A stretch of 54,518 nt of DNA from JASFYU01 sp045046905 (GCA_045046905.1 JASFYU010000091.1:1-54518), one strand, 5' to 3'. Shown: positions 33,284 to 43,384, counted from the stretch's first letter. A program made the numbers and translations. The notes: a model not told the origin generated them from the letters alone.

Positions 33284-36200
33284 ATGAGAACAAAACGAAA
33301 TGGATTGTTAACGCTCTTATTGGCGTTTATCGTGCACCTATCATTTGCACAAGAAAAAACGATCACCGGTATTGTGACTGATCAAGATGGTCTGCCTTTG
33401 CCAGGGGTCAATATCTTAGTAGAAGATACCACAACGGGTACACAAACCGATTTTGATGGCAATTATTCAATAATAGGCGACGTAGGTCAAACCCTACTTT
33501 TTACTTATATTGGACAGAAAGATGTCAGAAGGCCTATTGGTTCGGACAACACAATAAGTATTCAAATGCTTGAAAACACACAAGCGTTGGAAGAAGTGGT
33601 AGTTACTGCTTTCGGAAAAAGGAAACAGAAGAAGGCGTTAGGCTATGCAACAGTTTCAATAAGCGCCAAGGATTTGACCGAGGTGACCAACACCAACCCA
33701 TTCGAATCACTTTCGGGTAAGGTCGCAGGTGTAGACATTACTATTCCCGCCCAACCTGGTGCTTCGGCAAAAGTTATCTTAAGAGGATTTAGTTCTCTTG
33801 GATCCAACTCACCCTTATACATTATAGACGGGTCTCCTATTAGTAATGCAAACAATAGAGGTAGTGACCCTAACAACTTGAGTACCGATGCGACGCGTAC
33901 TTTTGACGCCGGTAATGGCCTAAACGATATAGACCCAAACAATATTGCGAGTATGACGATATTAAAGGGTGCGGCCGCAGCCGCTATATATGGCTCAAGA
34001 GCATCTAATGGGGTCATTATCATTACAACAAAGAGAGCATCACTAGGCCAAAAATTAAGGGTAGACATTTCGTCGTCTACCGATTTTTCCGAAGTGGCCA
34101 GACTTCCGCATCTACAAAATGATTTCGGTCATGGCTGGGCAGGGCAAAGTTATTCTAGAGGCACTGATGCCAGTAATGAAAACGGGTCTTGGGGAGCTCC
34201 TTTCGATGGACAAACTAGAATCTGGGGTAACATCATCAACAATTCACAACAAATAAAACCTTATGTTGCCCTAGAGGATAATGTAAAGGATTTTTTCGAA
34301 GCTGGCACAACGTACACAAACTCTATACGATTGAGCGGAGGTGGCGAAATTGCGGATTTCTCCTTAATTTTTACAGACACCAACAGCGATGGTGTAATTC
34401 CTACCGATGTAGATGCCATGGATCGAAAAGCATTTAATTTTTCAGGAGGGCTAACAGGCAAAAGATTTAGACTGCGCACAAGAGCCAATTATATTACAAG
34501 AGATCAAAACATCGTAAATACTGGTCAAGGCGACAATGCTGGGGAAGGTGATGCACTTATCCAAGAAATCATTCAGGCTCCTAGAGATATAAGCCTTATA
34601 GATTTACGTGATTATGAAAACAATCCTTTTAACAACAATGACAATTACTATACGCCCTATTCGCGAAACCCATGGTGGACGATTAATGAAAATAAAACGT
34701 TTTTTAAGACCAAGCGTTTTTTTGGTAACGTCAACTTGTCTTATGACCTTTCACCAAACTTGGTCGCCACGATTCAGGCTGGTACCGATATCACCAGCAA
34801 CGACCTTTACAGTTATGGTGCGATAGTAAACTACACGCCTGGGTCTCCAAATGCTCTGGATGGTGCAACAAACAATGCCGGAGGGGTTACTCAAAGGAAG
34901 GATGCTCGAAGAGAATATGACACCTTCATGACCTTGGACTACAATACCAAAATTTCAGACAGTTTCACCTTTAACGCCACCTTGGGTGGAGCATACAACG
35001 AGATATCAACTGATTTTCTAAGCGTGTCTATTACAGACCTCAGTATTCCAAACTTTTATGAACTAACGAATACAGCAGGAAGGCAAAATGCCTCACAGTC
35101 GGACACCAAAAGAAGAATATATGGCGCTTTTGGCTCAACAGAAATAGCGTATAAAGATAGGCTCTTCTTGACTTTTACTGGAAGGAATGACTGGTCATCT
35201 ACCTTACCTATCGGAGCCAATTCTTATTTCTACCCCTCGGCTTCATTAAGTGCAGTAATTATCGACAATACTGATGCTTTTGCCAAATTAAGAGGTTCGT
35301 ATGCCCGAGTAGCCAAGGATACAGGACCTTATGCCACTTCGAGTAGCTTGGTACAAGCTGGCGTGATCTTTGATTTTGGAGATCTTCTTTTTCCTATAGC
35401 TGGGCAAAATGCTTTTGAGCTTAGTGGAACACTCGGAAATCCTGACCTGCTCCCGGAAATCACCAAGGAATATGAATTTGGTGCCGAAATAAACCTTTTC
35501 AATAGGCGAGTAAATATAGATGTTTCGTATTATAATAAGGATACAGAAGGGGTGATTATTAACAGACCCTTACCTAGAAGTACAGGATATGCATCTACCA
35601 CTGGAAACTTCATTGATTTGAATAATAAAGGAATAGAATTGGCCCTAGGCTTAGTTCCTATTCGAACCGACGACTTTTCTTGGAATATAGACTATACGTT
35701 TACCAAAAACGAAAATGAGGTGACCGATATTGCAGAAGGTCTTTCTCAAATTTTGATCAACAGTGCTTTTGCAGTAAACTTTTACGCAGTAAAAGGGAAG
35801 CCACTTGGCGTATATAAAACACGGGTAGCAGCAACCACTCCGAATGGACAGGTTATTGTAGATCCAAGTTCAGGAATACCCTTACAAAACGATACTGAAG
35901 AAGAAATCGGAGTTTCTCAGAGAGATTTCCTTATGGGACTTAAGAATACTTTTCGATACAAAAATTTCACACTTGCAGCCAGTTTAGACTGGAAAGAAGG
36001 TGGAAAAATGTACTCCTATACAAATAGGCTACTTGGGTTTACGGGTAATTCAATTGCAACCACCTATAATGAAAGGTCTCCGTTTATCATACCTAATTCA
36101 GTCAATGATAATGGAGATGGCACCTTTTCGGAAAACACGACTCAAATCGAATATATCGATGTAACGGGTTTCTATAGTTCTTCGAACAATGGTAGTATTG

Positions 36201-36472
36201 AAACATCCCATGTTATAGACAAAACCTTTGTACGACTAAGAGACATGTCCTTGACCTATCGAGTTCCGATGAGTCTTGTTGAAAAATTAGGACTAAGTGC
36301 GGCAGCCATTAGTATATATGGCAAAAACATAGCCTTGTGGACACCGAATGACAATCCTTATGTTGACCCTGAAGTATCTACCTTTCAAGATGATTTGTCT
36401 AGTGAATTTGGAGAATTTGCCGGAAACCCAACACAAAGGTCGTTTGGATTTGCATTTAAAGTATCCTTTTAA
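33284..36472 (+). CDS. SusC/RagA-family TonB-dependent outer-membrane transporter
   Basis: Outer-membrane barrel for import of polymer fragments, driven by TonB. The signal peptide is residues 1-22 (…LSFAQ). A carboxypeptidase-regulatory-like domain (about 25-100, ITGIVTDQDGLPLPGVNILV) and the TonB-box region (EEVVVTAFGKRKQKKALGYA, about 104-123) follow. The plug contains the family signature LSGKVAGVDI…RGFSSLGSNSPLYIIDG and ILKGAAAAAIYGSRASNGVI, and the barrel ends in FGFAFKVSF with terminal Phe. It has 1062 residues. SusD and two lipoproteins follow on the same strand. No polysaccharide lyase, glycoside hydrolase, sulfatase or regulator is nearby, so the substrate is unknown and could be a peptide or glycan. 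Confidence 0.95.
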   Translation: MRTKRNGLLTLLLAFIVHLSFAQEKTITGIVTDQDGLPLPGVNILVEDTTTGTQTDFDGNYSIIGDVGQTLLFTYIGQKDVRRPIGSDNTISIQMLENTQALEEVVVTAFGKRKQKKALGYATVSISAKDLTEVTNTNPFESLSGKVAGVDITIPAQPGASAKVILRGFSSLGSNSPLYIIDGSPISNANNRGSDPNNLSTDATRTFDAGNGLNDIDPNNIASMTILKGAAAAAIYGSRASNGVIIITTKRASLGQKLRVDISSSTDFSEVARLPHLQNDFGHGWAGQSYSRGTDASNENGSWGAPFDGQTRIWGNIINNSQQIKPYVALEDNVKDFFEAGTTYTNSIRLSGGGEIADFSLIFTDTNSDGVIPTDVDAMDRKAFNFSGGLTGKRFRLRTRANYITRDQNIVNTGQGDNAGEGDALIQEIIQAPRDISLIDLRDYENNPFNNNDNYYTPYSRNPWWTINENKTFFKTKRFFGNVNLSYDLSPNLVATIQAGTDITSNDLYSYGAIVNYTPGSPNALDGATNNAGGVTQRKDARREYDTFMTLDYNTKISDSFTFNATLGGAYNEISTDFLSVSITDLSIPNFYELTNTAGRQNASQSDTKRRIYGAFGSTEIAYKDRLFLTFTGRNDWSSTLPIGANSYFYPSASLSAVIIDNTDAFAKLRGSYARVAKDTGPYATSSSLVQAGVIFDFGDLLFPIAGQNAFELSGTLGNPDLLPEITKEYEFGAEINLFNRRVNIDVSYYNKDTEGVIINRPLPRSTGYASTTGNFIDLNNKGIELALGLVPIRTDDFSWNIDYTFTKNENEVTDIAEGLSQILINSAFAVNFYAVKGKPLGVYKTRVAATTPNGQVIVDPSSGIPLQNDTEEEIGVSQRDFLMGLKNTFRYKNFTLAASLDWKEGGKMYSYTNRLLGFTGNSIATTYNERSPFIIPNSVNDNGDGTFSENTTQIEYIDVTGFYSSSNNGSIETSHVIDKTFVRLRDMSLTYRVPMSLVEKLGLSAAAISIYGKNIALWTPNDNPYVDPEVSTFQDDLSSEFGEFAGNPTQRSFGFAFKVSF

Positions 36473-36494
36473 CAATTACCTAAAAAATAACGAA

Positions 36495-38006
36495 ATGAAA
36501 AAAATAATAATTAGTGCGCTAACCATTCTGACCTTATTGGCCTCATGTGATAGTCAGCTTGATATTAATACTGACCCTGACCTTCTTACGCCTGAGGATG
36601 TAGCGATTTCATCGGAAATCGCTGCAGGCATAATCGGAATAGCGGGGGCCCATGGGTCATCGATTACCTTTGTCGGAGGTATTTGGTCACAATTTTGGGC
36701 ACAAAGCCTTTCATCGAGTCAATATAGGTCGGTAGACAATTACACTATAGGCACAAACGATTATGAACGGACCTGGTCCAATACCTACGATGCATTGAGT
36801 GATATAAGGAATGCCAAGAAAATCGCTTTGGAGCGAGAAAATTGGAACTACTACCTTATTTCAACCTGCTTGGAAGCCTATTCCTTTCAAATCTTGACTG
36901 ATTTTTACGGAGATATTCCTTATACCGAGGCAAATGATCCTACAAACTTTACGCCTAGCTTTAATACAGGTCAGGAAGTCTATGATTTAATGATCTTAGA
37001 TCTTAATGATGCCCTAAGCCGTGATTTGGCAGTTTCAGCATTGCCAGCCCCAAGCGGAGATGATTTTCTATTTGGCGGAAACATGACCAATTGGGTAGCA
37101 TTTGCCAATACACTCAAACTCAAGATTTTTCTAAGACAAACGGAAGCAAGACCAAGTGTTGCCCAAGCAGGCATTCAGGCGATGCTAACGGCCAATGCTC
37201 CTTTTTTGACCATTGATGCCGGTGTTGGCTTGGCTGGAGATGTATTTGAAGATGAAGCAAGTCTAAGCAACCCTTTATATGAAAGTGATAGAAGACAATT
37301 GAACACACAAAACAACCTAAGGGCAAGTACAACGATGTGGACCTTTTTGGATGCTAACGCGGATCCTAGACTGGAAGCATTCTACGATGGCACCTTGGCA
37401 CCTCTAGACCAAGGAGATTACAATAGTTCTGCTTCTCCGGCGACCATAGCATTGGCAGACGTGAGTCCTTTGGCTCCTATCTATTTTATAAGTGCCGCAC
37501 AAAGTTATTTTATGCAGGCTGAAGCCATGGAAAGATATAATGGTGGAACTGGCGCCAAGGCATTATATGATGCCGGAGTATTGGCGGCATTTGAAAAAAG
37601 CCCTGATTTTTTCGACAACACTAAATCGGAAGGAGATCAAACTTGGATTACCTCGGCTCCTTTTGATGGAGCACCTTTTATAGCCACTGGTGGTGTCTAT
37701 GAATACCCTACGGCAGGTAGCCTTGAAGATAAATTGAAATCGATAATTACTCAAAAGTGGGTTTCTTGTTATCCCGACCAAGGTTATGAATCTTTCTTTG
37801 AGCAACTTAGAACAGGGTATCCTGAAATCTCCCCAGTGGCACAGGCAGACTTATCGTATGTTCCTGGAGAATGGGCCTATTCTGTAGAGGGCCTTACTGG
37901 CGGTATTTTTCCACAAAGGCTAGTCTATCCTAATCAGGAACTATCAAGAAATTCCAATGCACCTACGATTGTAGCCATTACGGTTCCTGTTTGGTGGAAT
38001 AACTAA
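36495..38006 (+). CDS. SusD-like lipoprotein (SusD-2/RagB type)
   Basis: Surface lipoprotein lid for the SusC barrel that captures substrate. The start at 36495 gives the lipoprotein signal MKKIIISALTILTLLASC. The longer frame, which overlaps the SusC gene, is rejected. It has 503 residues with a helical TPR-rich pattern (FQILTDFYGDIPYTEAND, about 130-150; YFISAAQSYFMQAEAMERY, about 330-350), and the C-terminal VYPNQELSRNSNAP and final WN(N) are characteristic of the SusD-2 subgroup. It lies 22 bp after the SusC stop. Confidence 0.93.
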   Translation: MKKIIISALTILTLLASCDSQLDINTDPDLLTPEDVAISSEIAAGIIGIAGAHGSSITFVGGIWSQFWAQSLSSSQYRSVDNYTIGTNDYERTWSNTYDALSDIRNAKKIALERENWNYYLISTCLEAYSFQILTDFYGDIPYTEANDPTNFTPSFNTGQEVYDLMILDLNDALSRDLAVSALPAPSGDDFLFGGNMTNWVAFANTLKLKIFLRQTEARPSVAQAGIQAMLTANAPFLTIDAGVGLAGDVFEDEASLSNPLYESDRRQLNTQNNLRASTTMWTFLDANADPRLEAFYDGTLAPLDQGDYNSSASPATIALADVSPLAPIYFISAAQSYFMQAEAMERYNGGTGAKALYDAGVLAAFEKSPDFFDNTKSEGDQTWITSAPFDGAPFIATGGVYEYPTAGSLEDKLKSIITQKWVSCYPDQGYESFFEQLRTGYPEISPVAQADLSYVPGEWAYSVEGLTGGIFPQRLVYPNQELSRNSNAPTIVAITVPVWWNN

Positions 38007-38028
38007 TAATAATAAATATTAAAAAAAA

Positions 38029-38691
38029 ATGAAAAAAATATTCATATATCTATTAATCGTAAGCCCATTAATTTTTATGGCTTGTGATGCAGAAGAGACA
38101 GGAGGCGTAAATCTTGTTACAAATTATGCGGTCTTGGAGACATTGGGAGACCCTATAATCTTTGTCGAAAAAGGAAGTGCTTATACGGAGCCTGGTGTCT
38201 CCGCTACTATTTCAGGAGAGGCCGTTGAATTTGAAACCATAGGTTCGGTAGATGCGGGTACCCCCGGAATTTATGACCTTCAATATCTAGTGGTCAACTC
38301 CGATGGTTTTCCCGCAACCAGTAATAGAATAGTCTATGTCTACGAGAATGATGGTTCGGTTGCAGGTGTATATGATGGCCTACGGGTCGGAAGAGCAGGA
38401 GGCCCAATCCTAGTTACCACCACTGGAACGGCTGGCACCTATTCTATTTCTGACATATTAGGTGGTCATTACGAATTCGAACGAGGCTTTGGAAGAGGCG
38501 CAGGTGCTGCCCCCTCTACAATCACAGTAACCGGGTCAAGTATCACTTCCCCTGGTGGAAACAACACCTTTGGATTATGGCTTATGTCCTCTGGCTCTCT
38601 TTCCGGTGATGAAAAAACCATGACGTGGACATCTACTATTCCTGCATTTGCGTTCGGATACGATGTTGAATTAACTAAAGTAACTCCATAA
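38029..38691 (+). CDS. Surface lipoprotein with DUF5011-like Ig domain (BT_2262-type)
   Basis: Lipoprotein signal with lipobox IFMAC (residues 15-19). Residues about 40-110 look like a DUF5011/HYR-type immunoglobulin-like domain (DPIIFVEKGSAYTEPGVSAT, then AGTPGIYDLQYLVVNSDG). A Gly-rich beta domain follows to the end. It occupies the position of an accessory glycan-binding lipoprotein in sus-type loci. It lies 22 bp after the SusD-like gene and is likely co-transcribed. Ligand unknown. Confidence 0.75.
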   Translation: MKKIFIYLLIVSPLIFMACDAEETGGVNLVTNYAVLETLGDPIIFVEKGSAYTEPGVSATISGEAVEFETIGSVDAGTPGIYDLQYLVVNSDGFPATSNRIVYVYENDGSVAGVYDGLRVGRAGGPILVTTTGTAGTYSISDILGGHYEFERGFGRGAGAAPSTITVTGSSITSPGGNNTFGLWLMSSGSLSGDEKTMTWTSTIPAFAFGYDVELTKVTP

Positions 38692-38706
38692 ATAAAACTC
38701 AGCAAA

Positions 38707-39207
38707 ATGAAGAAAATAAAATACAATATCATAAAAACATCTATTTGCCTGTTATTGATTATGGGTATATCATCTTGTGATAAAGGAGGCGACCCAGACC
38801 CTGGGGCAACAAAAGTGGTTGCAATGTCCGGGGATTGGTATGTGCAAGGTTTTGAGAGCGGCACTATGATTGCCGATTACCTACGGATTTCTACCTATAA
38901 CAGCTCAGCAGATGACGGCACGGAAATGTGGGTTGACGACCATGGAAATTTTTGGGATTTTAAGGCTAAAAGCCCTGTGAATACTACTTCGCTCACTTTC
39001 TCAGGAGATGGTCTGGACAGTGATGTGGATGGCTATGTAATAACCGTGAATATCACCAATGGGGCAATAGTAAAGGATGGTGCTACTACTTCAGGAGGCA
39101 ATACCGCGGATGGCATTTCTTTTGACATCGAGTTTTCTGATGATCCAGGTACTATATATACCCTAACTGGCTATAAGAGAACCGGTTTACTAGAAGACGA
39201 ACATTAA
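38707..39207 (+). CDS. Lipoprotein resembling the lipid-binding putative hydrolase family
   Basis: Lipoprotein signal MKKIKYNIIKTSICLLLIMG followed by ISSC lipobox. The mature part of about 140 residues is a beta-rich lipocalin-like domain (AMSGDWYVQGFESG, WDFKAKSPVNTTSLTFSGDG, FDIEFSDDPGTIYTLTGYKR). The order SusC-SusD-DUF5011 lipoprotein-this protein is a recurring four-gene layout in Bacteroidota. It is the last gene before a strong terminator. The enzymatic label is historical and not supported by visible catalytic residues. Confidence 0.68.
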   Translation: MKKIKYNIIKTSICLLLIMGISSCDKGGDPDPGATKVVAMSGDWYVQGFESGTMIADYLRISTYNSSADDGTEMWVDDHGNFWDFKAKSPVNTTSLTFSGDGLDSDVDGYVITVNITNGAIVKDGATTSGGNTADGISFDIEFSDDPGTIYTLTGYKRTGLLEDEH

Positions 39208-39228
39208 GCAATTTCAAAAAATGAATAT

Positions 39229-39258
39229 AAAAAGCCACTCGTATACGGGTGGCTTTTT
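39229..39258 (+). terminator. Intrinsic terminator closing the SusC/D locus
   Basis: AAAAAGCCACTCG pairs with CGGGTGGCTTTTT (one T-G wobble) around TATA, followed by Ts. It lies 22 bp after the last lipoprotein gene and 17 bp before the rlmB ATG. Confidence 0.9.
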
Positions 39259-39274
39259 TAATTACCTTTGCCAA

Positions 39275-40012
39275 ATGCAAAATTCTACAAATATTTACGG
39301 TATTCGCGCCGTTATTGAAGCTATTAATGCCAATGAGACCATTGATAAGATTTTTATGCAAAAGGGGCTCAAAGGAGACCTATCTCGCGAATTGGAGGGC
39401 ATGGTCAGGAAGAGTGGCATCAATGCCGTTTACGTACCTATTGAAAAGCTGAACCGCTTGACCCCGAACAACCATCAAGGCGTGGTAGCGGTCATCTCTC
39501 CTATTGTATTTCATGAACTTGAGGAGCTTGTAGAAAAAGTAACTACTGGCACTAAAACACCCCTGTTTCTTTTATTAGACCAAATTTCGGATGTGCGTAA
39601 TTTTGGCGCGATTATTAGAACCGCGGAATGCGCGGGAGTAGATGGTATTATTATTCAAAAAAGTGGTGCCGCCCCTGTAAATGCGGATACCATTAAAACC
39701 TCTTCAGGAGCCGCCTTTAAAGTACCAATTGTAAAAGTAGACCACATTAAGGACGCCATATTCCATTTACAAGCCTCGGGCATCACTGTCATTTCGGCTA
39801 CAGAAAAAACCAATAAAACAATTTACGACGTTTCATTTAAACAAGCCTGTGCCATTGTTATGGGATCCGAAGATCGAGGAATATCACCCTCGATTCTTAA
39901 GGCTTCAGACAACTTGGCAAAACTCCCCCTCTTGGGTGAGATAAGCTCTCTAAACGTATCAGTAGCCTGCGGGGTATTCCTTTATGAAGCGGTACGGCAA
40001 CGAAGAGAATAA
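39275..40012 (+). CDS. rlmB: 23S rRNA (guanosine-2'-O)-methyltransferase, SpoU/TrmH family
   Basis: AdoMet-dependent 2'-O-ribose methyltransferase with a trefoil-knot SPOUT fold, probably modifying the P-loop guanosine of 23S rRNA. The substrate-binding N-domain (IYGIRAVIEAI) is followed by motif 1 NFGAIIRTAECAG, motif 2 AIVMGSEDRGISPSI and motif 3 LPLLGEISSLNVSVACGVFL. It has 245 residues from the ATG at 39275. The longer frame from 39221 runs through the terminator and is rejected. Its stop abuts the convergent rhomboid gene. Confidence 0.9.
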   Translation: MQNSTNIYGIRAVIEAINANETIDKIFMQKGLKGDLSRELEGMVRKSGINAVYVPIEKLNRLTPNNHQGVVAVISPIVFHELEELVEKVTTGTKTPLFLLLDQISDVRNFGAIIRTAECAGVDGIIIQKSGAAPVNADTIKTSSGAAFKVPIVKVDHIKDAIFHLQASGITVISATEKTNKTIYDVSFKQACAIVMGSEDRGISPSILKASDNLAKLPLLGEISSLNVSVACGVFLYEAVRQRRE

Positions 40013-40759
40013 TCAAGAGTCTTCAGTATCAGGATTCCTACCTTTATAGTGATAAATAATGTTAAGGGATTCCGATTCCTGAATTGATTCTTCTTTTGGG
40101 GTTTCAATAAAATTACCGTCTTGATCGAATTGTCTGATAAATTCATCTTCCTCCTCATTATAATCCTCATGTTCCCAATCGAATTTTTTGGGAACAGGAA
40201 CTTTTGCCTTTACAAAAATAGCCAATAGTAGTCCTGCAAGAAATCCACCCAAATGACCCTCCCATGAAATACCAGCCTTAACGGGAAAAATATACCAAAG
40301 TAAACTCCCATAAATAAAGACAACGATCAACGAAAGTGCAACCAATCGATAGTGTTTGGTGAAAATTCCCTTAAAAAAAATAAAACTTGCCAATAGGTAA
40401 ATTACGCCACTCGCACCAATATGATACGAAGGCCTACCTATACTCCATGTCAGCAGGCCCGAGAACAACACTCCCCATACCAATATCTTAAACGCAATAT
40501 TCCTATAAAAATAAAACAGAGCGGCCAGTAGTATCGCAAAAGGAATAGTATTGTTGTAAAGATGTTCTACGGATCCATGTATAAATACACTTAAGAATAT
40601 GCCAGGCAATCCTGAAAACACTCTTGGGTAGATTCCATATTCAGTAAAACTAATCCCAAATCTAAGTTCTATCAAAAAGACAGTCCATATGGTCAGCACC
40701 CCTAAAAGTGGGGCTAGGATAACCGCGTTCGTAAATTTAAAATAATTGCCTTCTGACAT
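40013..40759 (-). CDS. Rhomboid-family intramembrane serine protease
   Basis: Multi-pass inner-membrane protease that cleaves transmembrane substrates. The catalytic dyad is visible as Ser117 in HIGASGVIY and His169 in WEGHLGGFLAG, with the oxyanion-region HLYNN at 66-70. Six hydrophobic segments are followed by an acidic cytoplasmic tail of about 60 residues (YNEEEDEFIRQFDQDGNFIE…). It converges with rlmB with no gap between the stops. The candidate -7 box CAAACATA (40798-40805, minus strand TATGTTTG) is weak. Confidence 0.93.
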   Translation of the reverse strand: MSEGNYFKFTNAVILAPLLGVLTIWTVFLIELRFGISFTEYGIYPRVFSGLPGIFLSVFIHGSVEHLYNNTIPFAILLAALFYFYRNIAFKILVWGVLFSGLLTWSIGRPSYHIGASGVIYLLASFIFFKGIFTKHYRLVALSLIVVFIYGSLLWYIFPVKAGISWEGHLGGFLAGLLLAIFVKAKVPVPKKFDWEHEDYNEEEDEFIRQFDQDGNFIETPKEESIQESESLNIIYHYKGRNPDTEDS

Positions 40760-41049
40760 AGTTTAAATTTATACCAATTTAAACAATAAACTAGCCACAA
40801 ACATAAAACCTGTAAGATTGTCATTTACCCCTCCTATGAATCAGATAGCCCAATACAATTCAGAACTCTTGTTAATCACTGGGTTTTACAACCTAATTAT
40901 ATGTAAACTCCAGCGACCCTAATAAGGTTTTTACAGGCTCTTTGATGCCAAACGAAAACACACAAAAGACTCTCTTTTACAGTGTTTTCATCTCCTCAAC
41001 GGTTTTGGCAATGCTCATTCGGATTTATATAATTCACTACTTTTACCGT

Positions 41050-42327
41050 ATGAATGAACCACTTGCGGAAAGAATACGCCCTAGAACATTAAAAGAGTAT
41101 ATAAGCCAAAATCATTTGGTTGGGCGACAGGGTTCATTGACACAGCATATAAAAAAAGGCATAATTCCTTCCTTAATACTTTGGGGACCTCCAGGTACGG
41201 GCAAAACTACTTTGGCAAATATCATTGCCCATGAGAGCGGACGGCCTTTTTATTCTTTGAGTGCTATAAACAGTGGCGTAAAGGATATTAGGGAGGTTAT
41301 TGATAAGGCCAAACAGAGCGGAGGATTGTTTACTTCGAAAAATCCGATTTTATTTATTGATGAGATACATCGTTTCAGCAAATCACAACAAGATTCTTTA
41401 TTGAGTGCTGTTGAAAAAGGATGGGTAACTTTAATAGGCGCTACTACCGAAAATCCTAGTTTCGAGGTTATTCCTGCTTTATTATCGAGATGTCAGGTCT
41501 ATGTCTTAAATGCGTTCGGAAAAGAAGATCTTGAAGCACTTCTTAAAAGAGCGATGACCCAGGATGCATTCTTGAAAACGAAAAAAATCAAATTAAAAGA
41601 AACCGAAGCCTTGTTACGGCTTTCTGGCGGGGATGGAAGAAAACTGTTGAACATTTTCGAACTCCTGATAAATTCTGAAGACACCGGCACCATCACCATT
41701 TGTGATAAGCTTGTTATGAGCAAAGTGCAAAAAAACACGGTATTGTATGACAAAACCGGGGAACAGCATTATGACATTATTTCGGCCTTTATAAAATCGA
41801 TTCGAGGTAGTGACCCCAATGGTGCCGTATATTGGCTTGCCCGAATGATTGAAGGCGGAGAGGATGTTACATTCATAGCCCGCAGATTATTGATTTCAGC
41901 CTCGGAAGACATCGGCATGGCCAACCCTACGGCTTTGGTCATTGCAAACAGTGCGTTTCAGGCGGTCGGTACGATCGGGTATCCAGAGGCTCGTATCATT
42001 TTGAGCCAATGCGCCATTTATCTCGCAACCTCACCTAAGAGTAACGCCAGTTATATGGCAATACATAAAGCACAGCAAACCGTAAAACAAACAGGAGACC
42101 TATCGATACCTTTACCCTTGCGCAATGCGCCTACTAAACTAATGAAAGACTTGGGCTATGGAAAAGATTATAAATATGCCCATGATTTTGAGAATAATTT
42201 TGTCGAAGCCGAATTTCTACCCGATGAACTCATAGGCACTTCATTTTATGAACCAGGAGATAATCAACGTGAAAATACTCTAAAAACGTTTTTAAAAAAA
42301 AGATGGAAAGACAAGTATAAATTTTAG
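41050..42327 (+). CDS. rarA: Replication-associated recombination protein A (RarA/MgsA AAA+ ATPase)
   Basis: Clamp-loader-like ATPase acting at stalled replication forks. It is 425 residues from the ATG at 41050; the upstream in-frame extension encodes an unrelated hydrophobic string and is rejected. MNEPLAERIRPRTLKEYISQ is the classic N-terminus. Walker A is GPPGTGKTT (46-54), Walker B LFIDEIHR (101-108), and sensor 1 IGATTENPSFEV. The C-terminal tetramerisation domain (AVYWLARMIEGGEDVTFIAR) is intact. Its last 4 bases overlap the convergent gene at 42324. Confidence 0.95.
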   Translation: MNEPLAERIRPRTLKEYISQNHLVGRQGSLTQHIKKGIIPSLILWGPPGTGKTTLANIIAHESGRPFYSLSAINSGVKDIREVIDKAKQSGGLFTSKNPILFIDEIHRFSKSQQDSLLSAVEKGWVTLIGATTENPSFEVIPALLSRCQVYVLNAFGKEDLEALLKRAMTQDAFLKTKKIKLKETEALLRLSGGDGRKLLNIFELLINSEDTGTITICDKLVMSKVQKNTVLYDKTGEQHYDIISAFIKSIRGSDPNGAVYWLARMIEGGEDVTFIARRLLISASEDIGMANPTALVIANSAFQAVGTIGYPEARIILSQCAIYLATSPKSNASYMAIHKAQQTVKQTGDLSIPLPLRNAPTKLMKDLGYGKDYKYAHDFENNFVEAEFLPDELIGTSFYEPGDNQRENTLKTFLKKRWKDKYKF

Positions 42328-43196
42328 AATTTGATATCCACCTCTTCGGACCTCAAGGCACCTCCTTCGTAGTATTCAAAAATCCAATGATTGTCTACAG
42401 TAAATAATACTCCATTTTTATCGCCTTTCTCAACCAAATAAACAGCAGGGACCGAAGTATGATAGAGCTTCATCTGAATTTTCGGGGTACTATCGACCAA
42501 TTGGTAACCATTCATAATCTCCTGCGCATACAAGGTAACCGTTTTAGATCCTTTTACGGGCACAGCTACAGCCTTTTTAACCATGGGCTCAGCTTTTTTA
42601 ATAGTAGACTCTTTGGGCTCCAGACTCTTATAGGTCTGTCTTTCGGCAGTGGCCTCCTGTATTCTAACAGCTTCATCCTTTTTTATTTTTGGCGCTTGCT
42701 CCTTTACTTTATCTAAACTTTTAACGTCATTTTTAAAACTCACAGTAATAGGAGCTTGTTTTTTCTCACTTGGTGAATATTCATAATTTACAGCATCAAA
42801 TGAAGTAAAAGCTTCTCGTATCGCTTGGCCATAGGCCTGCCTATATTCCTTTATCTTACTTTTTCCCTCCTTGGTCACGAATACCTCCTTGGAGTAACAA
42901 TCATTCAATCGCAAGGTCACCTTTGTGGTGAACATAGATGATCCTTCATCAAATTCGACCAAGAGCCCCAAACATCTGTTACCGGTTAAATCTATGGGCA
43001 GATTATCATCATAAACGGTAAGAAAGCCTTTTTCGATAAACAAATGCTTAATCAAAGTACTGGTCTGGTACTTGTTCTCATTTTTAAAGTCATCAAATTT
43101 CTTAGGAACTATGATATATTTATAGTCATTTAATGTGGTCTGTGCCGAAACTAAGTAACTTCCAAACAGGAAGATGCAAAACAGTATATTTTTCAT
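42324..43196 (-). CDS. Secreted hypothetical protein (290 aa)
   Basis: The ATG at 43196 gives the signal peptide MKNILFCIFLFGSYLVSAQ; the longer frame to 43352 lacks a sensible N-terminus. Residues about 20-135 form an alpha/beta domain (YKYIIVPKKFDDFKNENKYQ, then TLIKHLFIEKGF). A charged Lys/Glu/Ala linker (about 145-215) and a short C-terminal beta domain (YQLVDSTPKIQMKLYHTS…) follow. Similar periplasmic proteins occur downstream of DUF5723-type genes in flavobacteria, but I know of no function. It converges with rarA. Confidence 0.7.
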   Translation of the reverse strand: MKNILFCIFLFGSYLVSAQTTLNDYKYIIVPKKFDDFKNENKYQTSTLIKHLFIEKGFLTVYDDNLPIDLTGNRCLGLLVEFDEGSSMFTTKVTLRLNDCYSKEVFVTKEGKSKIKEYRQAYGQAIREAFTSFDAVNYEYSPSEKKQAPITVSFKNDVKSLDKVKEQAPKIKKDEAVRIQEATAERQTYKSLEPKESTIKKAEPMVKKAVAVPVKGSKTVTLYAQEIMNGYQLVDSTPKIQMKLYHTSVPAVYLVEKGDKNGVLFTVDNHWIFEYYEGGALRSEEVDIKF

Positions 43197-43384
43197 ATAA
43201 GTACTAATAATCAGGTTAAAGTAAAGGGTTTTAAAAAGTATACTTGTCAGAACACTTCCATTAAAAAACACCCTTAAACCAATTTGTTCATATTCTTTCT
43301 CTATAGATAATTCAAGAACTATGCCCTTTTGTATCGGATCTAATATCGCCATGAACTAGAGTCAAATCAAGACAATTCTTAACG

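Noticed and set aside
40760..41049. A tRNA or small RNA gene in the rhomboid-rarA spacer
   Set aside because: No cloverleaf, CCA end or T-loop motif was seen; the region is simple AT-rich divergent promoter DNA.
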